From the NCBI RefSeq assembly GCF_035474595.1, contig NZ_DATIND010000026.1, positions 17,277-81,276 on the forward strand: a stretch of 64,000 nucleotides of DNA, in the 5' to 3' direction. Shown here in pieces: positions 18,265 through 26,498 of this stretch. Made by a program: the position numbers and the translations under genes. Below the pieces are notes generated by a model. It made no database searches and was not told the DNA's origin. It saw only the letters and a program-made list of their open reading frames with translations. The DNA is from Longimicrobium sp. GTDB taxonomy: Bacteria > Gemmatimonadota > Gemmatimonadetes > Longimicrobiales > Longimicrobiaceae. Each line of letters starts with the position of its first letter. Position 1 is the first letter of the stretch.

Positions 18265-19872
18265 ATGATCGCCAACCATCACCGCCTGGGTCTCGCCGCC
18301 CTCTGCCTCGCCGCGCTGCCGCTGGCCGCCTGCGGCGGCGACGCGGGCGGCTCCGTCACCGGCTCCACGCAGGGGCCGTCGACGACCGCCTCGTGCGCGC
18401 CCGGCGCCACCGTGGACCTGCAGCCCGGCCAGACCGCGTCGCTCACCGCCGCGCAGGCCGCCTGCTTCCAGCTGGCCCCGCACGCCGGCGCGCGCTACGC
18501 GCTGGCCGGCTTCGACGCGCGCGCCATCGAGGGCGCGCAGGCCGGCCCCGAGCCCTCCCTGTCCGACGAGCCCAGCTACGTGGTGGGCGACGGGTCCAAC
18601 GCCGCGCCGACCGCCGCGCCCAACCTGGACCGGCTCGCCGCCTCCGCCGCCCCTGCGGGCGACGTCACCCTGCGCGCCGATGCCCAGGTGGACGCGAACA
18701 CCCCCTTTGCGCGCGCCACGCCGTGGGCCGAGGGCGAGCGCTTTCCCATCCGCCGCCTGACCGGCGAGCAGGCCACCGCGCGCGTGGTGCGCGTCATGGG
18801 CCGCTACGCCTTCGCGCTGGTGGAGGGCGACGAGGAGGGGCACACCGCGCGCTTCATCTCCGACACCGAGAAGGCGATGGACTACCTGGTCCGCGAGGGC
18901 GAGGCGGTGCTGGACCGCACCTGGGGCGCCGGCCGCCCGGTCACCAGCGCGGGGTCGGGGCAGTTGCTGGTCGTCTACGGCGCCTGGAACCCGGACCTGG
19001 GGATGGGGAGCGCCACGACCAGCGCGGCATCCGACGGGAGCGGCATCGGCACCTACGTCTGGCTGAACCTGAACGTGCGCCCCGGCGTCCGCGACGGCTA
19101 CTCGCTGGTCGACGTTCCCTCGTTCCGCCTGAAGGTGCTGGCGCACGAGCTCACGCACGCCTGGCAGATGCGCTACGCCTACCAGTCGCAGCCGGCCGGC
19201 CCGCGCGCCGTGTCCTTCGGCCCCGCGTGGGCGATGGAGGGCACGGCCGACCTGGTGGCGATGGACATCGTCCGCCGCTCTCTGGGCGTGCCGCTGACCG
19301 CCAACTGGAGCTGGGAGAACCGCTTCGAGGCGCCCGGCGCCAACGTGACCTACGCGCTGCAGCCCGCCGACACGCGCGGCCGCCTGAGCCGCGGCTACTA
19401 CGACGCCGCCAGCTTCCTGCAGGACGTGCAGGTGCGCATGACCCGCCGCGGCGTGGCCGCCGACGAGGCGCTGGCGCAGGTGGCCCGCGGCGCGGTGGAG
19501 GGGTGGTACGGGATCGACGCGGCCGGCGTGCGGCGGCAGGGGCTGTCGCAGCGCGTGCGCGCCGTCCTGGGCTCCGGGTGGGACCCGGCCGACGCGGTGC
19601 TGCTGTGGACGCTCACGCAGGCGTCCGACGACCAGACCGACGCCGTGGAGCTGAACAACCCCGTGTACGAGCGCGCCACCGACGCGGCGAACCCGAACTC
19701 GTGGAAGGCCGCGATCGACGAGGTGCAGGCGGGGCGCGGCTTCGCCTACCAGGTCACGCGCGGCGCGGGAACCAGCTTCTTCGTGCGGATGAAGGACGGC
19801 GGCGAGGGCGGCACGGTGGCGCTCACCGCCACGGTGGCGGGCACGCGGTGGATGGTGGCCCGGCTGAAGTAG
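18265..19872 (+). CDS. Zinc metalloprotease lipoprotein (HExxH gluzincin type)
   Basis: 535 aa. A lipoprotein signal ends LPLAACGG. The catalytic HELTH is at 294-298 in VLAHELTHAWQMRYAYQ, and a downstream Glu in WAMEGTADLVAMD (Glu325) is at the spacing expected of a gluzincin third ligand, so zinc-dependent proteolysis outside the cytoplasm is likely. The N-terminal 100 residues are Ala/Gly-rich with two Cys and may form a separate domain. The C-terminus (about 450-535) looks like a beta-rich bacterial pre-peptidase or adhesion-like domain. The gene stands alone. The exact peptidase family cannot be named from sequence alone. Confidence 0.88.
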   Translation: MIANHHRLGLAALCLAALPLAACGGDAGGSVTGSTQGPSTTASCAPGATVDLQPGQTASLTAAQAACFQLAPHAGARYALAGFDARAIEGAQAGPEPSLSDEPSYVVGDGSNAAPTAAPNLDRLAASAAPAGDVTLRADAQVDANTPFARATPWAEGERFPIRRLTGEQATARVVRVMGRYAFALVEGDEEGHTARFISDTEKAMDYLVREGEAVLDRTWGAGRPVTSAGSGQLLVVYGAWNPDLGMGSATTSAASDGSGIGTYVWLNLNVRPGVRDGYSLVDVPSFRLKVLAHELTHAWQMRYAYQSQPAGPRAVSFGPAWAMEGTADLVAMDIVRRSLGVPLTANWSWENRFEAPGANVTYALQPADTRGRLSRGYYDAASFLQDVQVRMTRRGVAADEALAQVARGAVEGWYGIDAAGVRRQGLSQRVRAVLGSGWDPADAVLLWTLTQASDDQTDAVELNNPVYERATDAANPNSWKAAIDEVQAGRGFAYQVTRGAGTSFFVRMKDGGEGGTVALTATVAGTRWMVARLK

Positions 19873-20128
19873 TGGTGTCGCGATTCCGTACGCCGTCCGG
19901 TCCGCCGACGCTCTTCCCGAACTGCGAGGCGGGGTGCGGGGCCGAGGTGGCCGGGCGGCGTACGGAGTCGCGAAGCTGGACGGACGCAGGGAGATGGGCG
20001 GACGGATCGAAATCTCCCCAAGTAGTTGTAGATGAGTGACTTGAGAGAGACGGCCCCGCGTGGCGCGAAGCTCGCCTTACAGCGCGGTGGCAGACGGACG
20101 AACCCGAAGCAACTCCGGAGACACGACG

Positions 20129-20287
20129 ATGAAGACCGCGCGCATTTCGATCATCCTGGTGACGCTCGCCCTGGCCGGCTTCGCGGGCACCGCCGACGGC
20201 TCCACGCTGCAGAGCGCCGCGTGCCGCTTGGACACCGTCGCCCGCGCGCTGGCCGGCTCGGTCGTGACCGGCACCTGCCAGCCCTGA
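20129..20287 (+). CDS. Small secreted peptide, unknown
   Basis: 52 aa. ATG at 20129 with GGAG about 10 nt upstream. MKTARISIILVTLALAGFAG is a signal sequence, and the mature part, about 27-30 residues, begins near STLQSAACRLD and ends TCQP with two Cys that could pair. An upstream in-frame start would only add residues before the signal peptide. It lies between the metalloprotease and the ECF sigma factor. No family was recognised; it is real on signal peptide and ribosome-binding site. Confidence 0.65.
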   Translation: MKTARISIILVTLALAGFAGTADGSTLQSAACRLDTVARALAGSVVTGTCQP

Positions 20288-20334
20288 AGCTGATACCGGA
20301 TCCATCCGGAGCGTGGGCGTTCCGGCGCCCCCCT

Positions 20335-20405
20335 GACGTCATCCTGAGGCCGGCCACGCCGCAACCTGTTTCTGTGCAGATGGTTGCAGGCCGAAGGATC
20401 CATAC
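20335..20405 (-). repeat. 70-bp dispersed element, copy 2
   Basis: Reverse orientation: begins GACGTCATCCTGAGGCCGGC and ends GGTTGCAGGCCGAAGGATC. It matches the element at 7015-7084, read from the other strand. It is in the 580-bp gap before the sigma factor, which otherwise shows only a partial ACGCGGAG arm near 20640-20670. Confidence 0.8.
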
Positions 20406-20866
20406 CCTGCCCAGCACGTCCGCTGGGAAAAGCACGTCGAGTCTTCTTCCGGATTCGATATGAGCGGCGGAAGGACACGGAGCCCAGCGGAAGGGGGCTG
20501 GGCGATGCGATCCGCCCTCCGCTGAATCGGGGGACAACGACAGAACAACGCGGGGGGGACCTGCGGTTCCTTCCCGCACCGGGCGGGGCGTGTGTGTGGA
20601 CACGCCTCGTCCTTTTTTCTGTAGATGATGGAAATCTTCCTCCGCTGCTCCGCGTGAGATCGTTCCGTCGTTCGCCACGCGTAACCCCGTGCCGCGCATC
20701 CGCATCAGACGGGGACCGGCGATCCGCAGCCGCCCACCCGAGCCAGCGAAGAACGTTGCGCGCTCCGCGTCCGCAGCCGTATCTCTACCTCATCCTTACC
20801 ACGCCCGGACGCACCGGGCCGCGGGCGCCCCTGCCCGCGCGCCGACACCGCCGCACCCCCGCGCCG

Positions 20867-21490
20867 TTGCAACCGCTGCCGCCCGCCCCCGCCACTGCCG
20901 CCGCGGAACCCGAGGCCGACCTGCTGGCGCGGCTGCGCGCGGGCGACGAGGCCGCGTTCCGCGACTTCGTGCGCGAGCAGACGCCGGCGCTGCTGCGCGT
21001 GACGCGGCGCCTGCTGCGCTCCGAGGACGAGGCGCGCGACGCGGTGCAGGACGCGTTCGTGGCCGCCTTCCGCGGCCTCCCGCGCTTCCGCGGCGACTCG
21101 CGGCTGGGCACGTGGATCTACCGCATCGCCATCAACGCCGCCCTCGCGAAGCTCCGCGCCCGCGCCGGCGCCGACGAGGTGAGCCTGGACGAGTGGCTCC
21201 CCCGCTTCGTGGACGACGGGCACGCCACCGAGCCCAGCGCCGCCTGGCCCGCGGACGCGGAAACCGGCGCCGAGCAGGCCGAGGTGCGGGCGCGGGTGCG
21301 GGCCTCCATCGACCGGCTGCCGGACACGCACCGCACCGTCATCCTGCTGCGCGACATCGAGGAGCTTTCCACCGACGAGGCGGCCGAGGCGCTCGGCATC
21401 ACCCCCGGCGCGGTGAAGGTGCGGCTGCACCGCGCGCGGCAGGCGCTGCGCACGCTGCTCGACCCCTGGATGCGAGGCGAGCAGGGATGA
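20867..21490 (+). CDS. ECF-family RNA polymerase sigma factor
   Basis: About 207 aa from a TTG at 20867; the start is uncertain because no ATG or GTG fits the usual ECF length, the nearest upstream being GTG 20659. Region 2 reads RSEDEARDAVQDAFVAAFRG then LPRFRGDSRLGTWIYRIAIN, and region 4 reads RTVILLRDIEELSTDEAAEA then LGITPGAVKVRLHRARQALR, both diagnostic. Its stop overlaps the next gene's ATG (ATGA), and that gene is a zinc-binding anti-sigma-like protein, so the pair is a regulatory module. Its regulon is unknown. Confidence 0.9.
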   Translation: MQPLPPAPATAAAEPEADLLARLRAGDEAAFRDFVREQTPALLRVTRRLLRSEDEARDAVQDAFVAAFRGLPRFRGDSRLGTWIYRIAINAALAKLRARAGADEVSLDEWLPRFVDDGHATEPSAAWPADAETGAEQAEVRARVRASIDRLPDTHRTVILLRDIEELSTDEAAEALGITPGAVKVRLHRARQALRTLLDPWMRGEQG

Positions 21491-21732
21491 CCGCGATCCC
21501 CACCTGCCGCGAGGTCCTTACCTTCCTGGGCGACTACTGCGCGGGCGAGCTGGACCCCATGCGCACCTCGGCCTTCGAGCGGCACCTGCAGCTCTGCGTC
21601 TCCTGCCGCAACTACCTGGACAGCTACCGCCGCACCATCGTCCTGGAGCGCGAGGCCTTCGCCGACCCCGATCTCCCGGACCCGCCCGAGGAGCTGGTCG
21701 AGGCCATCCTCGCGATCCGGCGGCCGGGCTGA
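21487..21732 (+). CDS. Small anti-sigma factor, zinc-finger (zf-HC2) type
   Basis: 81 aa. The motif HLQLCVSCRNYLDSYR supplies the HxxxCxxC of zinc-associated anti-sigma domains, with further upstream Cys (PTCREV, DYCAGEL). It has no transmembrane segment, so it should act in the cytoplasm, perhaps redox-sensitive as ZAS proteins can be. It is translationally coupled (ATGA) to the ECF sigma factor, its likely partner. Confidence 0.88.
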   Translation: MTAIPTCREVLTFLGDYCAGELDPMRTSAFERHLQLCVSCRNYLDSYRRTIVLEREAFADPDLPDPPEELVEAILAIRRPG

Positions 21733-21736
21733 ACAG

Positions 21737-21912
21737 AAAGTGCGGGAGTGCGGAAGTGCGGAAGTGCGCTGGACCGGTGCGTGGCCTACCGCAGTGTTCG
21801 ATCCTCGCTCCGGCAGGTTTCCCACGCAGAGACGCAGAGGCCTCACACCGCTGCGTCCCCGCTGAAAATCCACGCACTCACGCACTTCCGCACTTCCGCA
21901 CTCCCGCACTTC
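21737..21912. repeat. Inverted 9-mer arrays between convergent genes
   Basis: The left array (21737-21770) has repeats of AGTGCGGA, and the right array (21872-21912) has the complement CGCACTTCC units followed by TTCTTTTT. The arms can pair into a long stem between the anti-sigma gene and the convergent gene ending at 21916. This position suits a bidirectional terminator, but the arrays also occur elsewhere as dispersed repeats. Confidence 0.75.
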
Positions 21913-21915
21913 TTT

Positions 21916-22626
21916 TTAGCCCGTTCGCTTCGGCGGTCGCACCGCCATCACCACCTCCGTAGGGCCGCCGCAGTCGGGACATGCATCGGCGGCGCCTTCC
22001 TGCCACTTTCCGCACTTCACGCACAGGGTGATCAATCGCCCCTCCTCTTCGCCCTGGGCGCGGAGGAGGAACGCCGTGCCATCGTCCGCCACCGCGCGCA
22101 GCGACGGGCCGGTGTAGAAGTGCGCCAGCAGGTCGCGCACGTCCACGTCCTCGCTCTTCGCCGTCACCACGTCCTCGCGGCTCACGGCGGTGCGGTTGCG
22201 GAAGCGGCTGCGCTCGGCCGTCCAGGTGCGCTCCACCCCGGGCTCGGGCTCCAGCTTCAGCGTCAGCCCGCGGCTCTCCAGCGTGAAGGGGACGGCCAGG
22301 CGGCGCCGCAGCCGGTCCGCCGCGCGGTCCACCTCCAGCGCGGGCGCCAGCTGCCGGCGGTTGGCGGCGTGGATGGAGGGGTCGCAGAAGATGGTGGCCC
22401 GCGCGTGCGACCAGAGCGGCGTGCGCAGGTCGCCCACGTCGGTCTCCACCACCGCCGTGTAGTCGTACGGCCGCTCCACCGGGCCCACCTCGATGCGCGC
22501 GCCCGTCACTCCCGGCGCGCCGCGCAGCGCGTCGAGCACCGCGCGCGCCAGCATCTCGCGCCGCTCGCGGTCGCTCAGCGGGCACCACAGGTCGGGATCC
22601 AGCAGCTCGGGCGCGTCGGTCGGCAT
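21916..22626 (-). CDS. Unknown protein with C-terminal zinc ribbon
   Basis: 236 aa from MPTDAPELLDPDLW. The central part is soluble alpha/beta with no motif I recognise. Near the end CVKCGKWQEGAADACPDCGG gives four Cys in a zinc-ribbon arrangement (CxxC and CxxC), then MAVRPPKRTG. It might bind nucleic acid or protein, but nothing shows a reaction. The gene stands alone, convergent with the sigma/anti-sigma pair. The ATG at 22626 is chosen; an upstream Met exists 12 codons earlier. Confidence 0.75.
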   Translation of the reverse strand: MPTDAPELLDPDLWCPLSDRERREMLARAVLDALRGAPGVTGARIEVGPVERPYDYTAVVETDVGDLRTPLWSHARATIFCDPSIHAANRRQLAPALEVDRAADRLRRRLAVPFTLESRGLTLKLEPEPGVERTWTAERSRFRNRTAVSREDVVTAKSEDVDVRDLLAHFYTGPSLRAVADDGTAFLLRAQGEEEGRLITLCVKCGKWQEGAADACPDCGGPTEVVMAVRPPKRTG

Positions 22627-22774
22627 CGTCGTTCGTCTTCGGGAGATGGGGAAGCGCGGCAATCTACCCGTCTCCCCATCCCCCTGCCATCGGCTGCCGG
22701 GATGATGGTCTCACCAACAGGAAGCCCCGGCGCGCGGCCGGGGCTTCGAAGGATGGATCGGATGATCGGCGGAA

Positions 22775-23659
22775 TCAGGGCCGCGGGGCGTTCGGCGCGG
22801 GCCTGGCGCCGGCGCCCGTGCCGCTGAAGTCGGCCTTTGCCGGCGGATCCGGGTGCATGAATCCGAAGTGGATGGGGACGGTGGCCCAGACCTTCACCGG
22901 CCTGCCGCCGACCCGCGCCGGGGTGAAGCGCATCTGCCGCACCACCGCCACGGCCGGCTGGTCGAAAGCCAGATCGGTGGTTTGTTCCAGGGTGACGGTT
23001 TCGGGATCGACCGTACCGTCTTCCAGAACGCGGAACCTGATCACCACGTCGCCCTCGACCCCGCCGTCCCGCAGCGCGGGCGGATACTGCGCGGCGAGCT
23101 GCCGCGCCGTGGTGGGGCCGTTCCGCAGCTGCGGCCACTCCTCGACGGCCGAAAGCTCGTAGGTGCCCTCATCCGGAGGCACCTCGCCGTTCCTGACTCC
23201 ATCGTTCTCCGGGCGTGGCCGCGGCGCGAAGTCGACGGGAACGACCGTCACGTACGCCACCGGCTGGTGCTGCGCCCTCGCCGGGGTGAAGCGCATGCGC
23301 CTGGCGACGGCCCTGGCCGGCTCCACGAACGCGGGGTCCACCGGCCGCACGACCCTGACCGATGCCGAATCCACCGTGCCGTCGGGCAGGATCCTCACCC
23401 GCAGGAGCACGCGGACCCCGCTGTCCGCCATCAGCGCGGGATTACGGGCGGCGATCTCCCGCTCGATCTCGGCGGTGTTGATCGCCACCGGCAGCTCGTC
23501 GACGGCCGGCGCGGAGCTTCCCGGGGCCGCGGCCGGAGGTCGATCCGTCTGCTGCTGCGCGCCCGCCGCTCCGGCCGAGGCGAGGGATGCCGCCGCGGCC
23601 AGCAGCAGGGCAGGGCGGCGGCGCGCCGCGCACGGGCGATGGGGGAGAGACGTCTTCAT
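22775..23659 (-). CDS. Secreted protein with two TonB C-terminal domains
   Basis: 294 aa. An N-terminal export signal (about 1-34) is followed by two TonB_C-like repeats. The first includes VLLRVRILPDGTVDSASVRV then MRFTPARAQ; the second includes YPPALRDGGVEGDVVIRFRV and MRFTPARVGGRPVKVWATVP. There is no N-terminal ExbB/D-interacting TM anchor, so it is not a standard energy transducer. The end is Gly/Pro/Ala-rich. It forms an array with three similar genes on the same strand up to 25926. Partners are probably outer-membrane receptors or periplasmic proteins; function is unknown. Confidence 0.85.
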   Translation of the reverse strand: MKTSLPHRPCAARRRPALLLAAAASLASAGAAGAQQQTDRPPAAAPGSSAPAVDELPVAINTAEIEREIAARNPALMADSGVRVLLRVRILPDGTVDSASVRVVRPVDPAFVEPARAVARRMRFTPARAQHQPVAYVTVVPVDFAPRPRPENDGVRNGEVPPDEGTYELSAVEEWPQLRNGPTTARQLAAQYPPALRDGGVEGDVVIRFRVLEDGTVDPETVTLEQTTDLAFDQPAVAVVRQMRFTPARVGGRPVKVWATVPIHFGFMHPDPPAKADFSGTGAGARPAPNAPRP

Positions 23660-23747
23660 GGGGTCACCCAGTGGGGGGATGCGTGCGATGCGCCCGTGCG
23701 GCGAGGTGGCGGGCCTCGGGGCCGATGGATCGGGACGATTCCGCGGG

Positions 23748-24626
23748 TCAGGGCCGCGGCGTGTTCGTCCCGCCCCTGGCGCCGGCGCCCGTGCCCTGGA
23801 AGTCGGCTCCTGGCGGTGAATCCGGGTCCTCGAATCCGAAGTGGATCGGGATGGTGGCCCAGACGCGCACCGGCGTCCGCCCGACCAGCGCCGGGGAAAA
23901 GCGCATCCGCCGGACGGCCGCCGCGGCAGGGGCGGCGAACGCCGCGTGCGTGGCGTGCTCGATCGTGACCGTCTCCGGGTCCACCAGCCCGGTTTCCATG
24001 ATCCTGAACCGCAGCGTCACGACGCCCCGAACCAGGCTGTCCGCCAGCGCGGGGGGATACTGCGCCTCGATCATCCGCGCGATCTCGCCGCCGTTTTGCA
24101 GCCGGGGCTGCACCGTGACGGCCGACAGCTCGTAGGTGCCCTCGTCCGGCGGCGTGGAGCGATCCAGGGGCGGGCCCGGCGGGGATTTGCCGCCCGCGGC
24201 GGGGGAGTCGTCGTCCTCTACCCGGAACTGGATGGGCTGCGTCACCCACACGGGAACGCCGCGCCCGCGCAGCATCGCCGGGCGGAAGCGCATCCGTGCC
24301 ACGACGGCCCACGCGGGCTGCACGAACCGCGGATCGCTGGCGTGCTCCACCTCCACCGACATCGAATCGACCGTCCCGTCGCGCTCGACCCGGAACTTCA
24401 GCAGCACCTCGCCCGTGATCCCCGCGTTCAGCAGCGGTTCGGGATACAGCGCCGCGATGGCCGCCCCCACCTCGCCGCCGTTCAGCAGCGCGGGCGGCGA
24501 ATCGACCTGCTCCAGCTTGTACGCGGTGTCGGGGAGCTTGTCCCCGCCGCCCTGCGCGGACGCCGGGAGCGCGAGGAGGAGCGCGGCAGAAACGGCCGCG
24601 GCGTGACGCAAGCGAAGGAGCGGCAT
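23748..24626 (-). CDS. Secreted protein with two TonB C-terminal domains (paralogue)
   Basis: 292 aa from MPLLRLRHAAAV. Signal peptide ends near PASAQ. Two TonB_C-like repeats: LLNAGITGEVLLKFRVERDG with MRFRPAMLRGRGVPVW, and YPPALADSLVRGVVTLRFRI with MRFSPALVGRTPVRVW. The C-terminal tail (ADFQGTGAGARGGTNTPRP) closely matches that of the neighbour at 22775, showing recent duplication. It shares the PPDEGTYELSAV linker too. The 88-nt gap to the downstream gene is compatible with one transcript. Confidence 0.85.
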   Translation of the reverse strand: MPLLRLRHAAAVSAALLLALPASAQGGGDKLPDTAYKLEQVDSPPALLNGGEVGAAIAALYPEPLLNAGITGEVLLKFRVERDGTVDSMSVEVEHASDPRFVQPAWAVVARMRFRPAMLRGRGVPVWVTQPIQFRVEDDDSPAAGGKSPPGPPLDRSTPPDEGTYELSAVTVQPRLQNGGEIARMIEAQYPPALADSLVRGVVTLRFRIMETGLVDPETVTIEHATHAAFAAPAAAAVRRMRFSPALVGRTPVRVWATIPIHFGFEDPDSPPGADFQGTGAGARGGTNTPRP

Positions 24627-24663
24627 GGAGATGGGCCGGGAATGAAGGGAGATGGACGACGGA

Positions 24664-25302
24664 TCAGGGTTGCAGCTGGAAGGTGACCGGCAGCGTGACC
24701 CACACCGCGACCGGGCGCCCCTGCACCTTCGCGGGGCGGAAGCGCATGCGCTCGACGATCCGCGACGCGGATTCGCCGAACATCGGGTGCGTGGCGTTCT
24801 CGACCGTGATGCTCTCCGGGTCCACGCTGCCGTCGCGCCGCACGCGCAGGCGGACGTTGGCGCTCCCCTCAATCCCCGCGTCGCGCAGGAGCGGCGGGTA
24901 GTTGCGCGAAAGCTGGGACGCGATGGCGTCGCGGTTCAGCAGCTGCGGCTGCTCCTCGACCGCCGACAGCTCCAGCGTCTCGTCGCCCGGTTCCGCCGCG
25001 CCCGAGCCGCCCGGCGGCAGCGGGGCCGCCGCTGGGGCCGGCGGGACCTCCGGGTAGTCCACCAGCTCCTCGGGCGGACGGTGCCGCCGGGCCTCGGCGC
25101 GCGCGCCGAGCTGCCGGTACGCGAACCACCCCAGCGCCGCCACCAGCGCCACGCACACGAGCACGGCGCCGAGCACCACGAGCAGCGTGCGGTTGGGGCT
25201 CGCCGCGACGGGCGCCACGTGCATCGGATGGCCGCAGCCGGGGCACGATGCGGCGTGGGCGCTGACCGCGCGGCCGCAGGCGGGGCAGGATACGAGGGGC
25301 AT
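24664..25302 (-). CDS. Zinc-ribbon, transmembrane, TonB C-terminal protein
   Basis: 212 aa. Starts MPLVSCPACGRAVSAHAASC then PGCGHPMH, a cytoplasmic zinc ribbon with two CxxC pairs. One TM helix (LLVVLGAVLVCVALVAALGW) follows, then a Pro/Ala linker and one TonB_C-like domain (YPPLLRDAGIEGSANVRLRV, MRFRPAKVQGRPVAVWVTLP). This order puts the TonB_C domain in the periplasm and the ribbon in the cytoplasm, an unusual fusion. It sits in the four-gene TonB_C array. Confidence 0.85.
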   Translation of the reverse strand: MPLVSCPACGRAVSAHAASCPGCGHPMHVAPVAASPNRTLLVVLGAVLVCVALVAALGWFAYRQLGARAEARRHRPPEELVDYPEVPPAPAAAPLPPGGSGAAEPGDETLELSAVEEQPQLLNRDAIASQLSRNYPPLLRDAGIEGSANVRLRVRRDGSVDPESITVENATHPMFGESASRIVERMRFRPAKVQGRPVAVWVTLPVTFQLQP

Positions 25303-25473
25303 GGAGATGGGAAGATGTGCGAAACGCGAAGTGCAGATGAATGTGCGGGCTTCCGCGTGGATAAACAACTGTAATCGAGGTGATTCGATTCGCGGGATGC
25401 GAAGGCCGCCGCCCCGGTGCGGAGCGGCGGCCGTTGCGTCAGTTGGGCCGGCGCGGCGGGCGATGTCTCCGGC

Positions 25474-25926
25474 TCAGAGGTCCCGCAGCACGAAGGCGAC
25501 GGAGAGCCGGGTGGGCGCCGCCACCTCCCTGTCGCCCAGCGTCGCGGCGCGGAAGGGAACGCGCAGCGCCACCCACCGCGCCGCCTGCACGAAGCGCGGG
25601 TCCGAGGCACCGAGCACGCGCACGCTCCCCTGCCGGACGTACCCGCCCGGTTCCACGATCATGCTCAGCGTCACGCTCCCCTCGATCCCGTTCCGCCGCA
25701 TCTCGTTCGGATACACCTGCGCGACCAGCCTGGGCATCACCTCGGGATGCAGCATGGCCGGCGGAGCGTCGATCTCCACCTCGTCCGGCGCCAGCTCGTC
25801 GTCGCCCGAGGCTCGCGCGGTGCCGGCGGGCGCGGGCGGCGCCGTCTGCGCGTGCGCGCGGGGGACGGCGAGGGCCAGCACGGAAAGCACGACGAGCGGG
25901 AGAATCCTGGCGGAAGCGTTGCTCAT
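25474..25926 (-). CDS. Secreted single TonB C-terminal-domain protein
   Basis: 150 aa. Signal peptide MSNASARILPLVVLSVLALA with cleavage near AHAQ. One TonB_C-like domain: VYPNEMRRNGIEGSVTLSMI, then DPRFVQAARWVALRVPFRAA. First gene of the four-member array on this strand; the gap to the next is 171 nt, so it may have its own transcript. Function is unknown beyond the fold. Confidence 0.85.
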   Translation of the reverse strand: MSNASARILPLVVLSVLALAVPRAHAQTAPPAPAGTARASGDDELAPDEVEIDAPPAMLHPEVMPRLVAQVYPNEMRRNGIEGSVTLSMIVEPGGYVRQGSVRVLGASDPRFVQAARWVALRVPFRAATLGDREVAAPTRLSVAFVLRDL

Positions 25927-26063
25927 GCTGTCCTCCCCTGTGTGAGTTAGGGATGGATTTTCGTCCCCCTGCCATGAACGACGGGCGCGTGCCGCTTGTG
26001 ACGGGCGAGCGCGGTCTGAGCGGATGTCGAGCCCGATAAATCGGCTGCGCGCGGAACCATCCA

Positions 26064-26133
26064 GACGTCATCCTGAGGCCGACCACACCGTAAATGGCAC
26101 ATGCGCAAGCATTTGCAGGCCGAAGGATCCATA
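26064..26133 (-). repeat. 70-bp dispersed element, copy 3
   Basis: Reads GACGTCATCCTGAGGCCGAC at one end and GCAGGCCGAAGGATCCATAC at the other. It faces copy 4 at 26215-26277, so the two form an inverted pair in a 570-bp gene-free stretch. Confidence 0.8.
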
Positions 26134-26214
26134 CTCGTCATGCACGTCCGCCTCGGAGTCGCGATAGACATTCGGCGGGGCGATGGTGCGCTCCGACGGC
26201 CGAGTGCCACCCGT

Positions 26215-26277
26215 GCTATAGATCCTTCGGCCTGCATGTGATGGTGCGGGTCAAAGGATGGTGTGGCCGGCCTGAAT
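26215..26277 (+). repeat. 70-bp dispersed element, copy 4
   Basis: Reads CTATAGATCCTTCGGCCTGC at the left and GTGTGGCCGGCCTGAATA at the right. The right end is truncated relative to the others (no GATGACGTC). It is the inverted partner of copy 3. Confidence 0.75.
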
Positions 26278-26335
26278 AGAAAGTTCCGGGCGCAGCCGGT
26301 CACCGGCGACTGAAGTCGCAGCAACAACTACGGGA

Positions 26336-26358
26336 AGCCTCGCAAACTGCGCGAGGCT
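26336..26358. terminator. Short hairpin, possible terminator
   Basis: AGCCTCGC pairs with GCGAGGCT around a 7-nt loop. It is 140 nt past the stop of the minus-strand gene at 26499, with no T-run, so termination is only possible. Confidence 0.35.
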
Positions 26359-26498
26359 GATCCGCTCATTCTGTGGCATCAGCGCTCACGACCACTGTCC
26401 TTTCATCCTCCGTGGTCGCGCGCAGCGCGGTGTCCGACTCAGGATGGCGTCTCTTTGTGCGTTGTGCGTTTTCAATGCACAGGTGATTGCCAGACCCG

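Noticed and set aside
20060..20128. Upstream extension of the small secreted peptide
   Set aside because: The ribosome-binding site and the signal peptide both point to the ATG at 20129.
21737..21912. CRISPR array
   Set aside because: The repeats are contiguous 9-mers without spacers and are inverted around a junction; no cas genes nearby.
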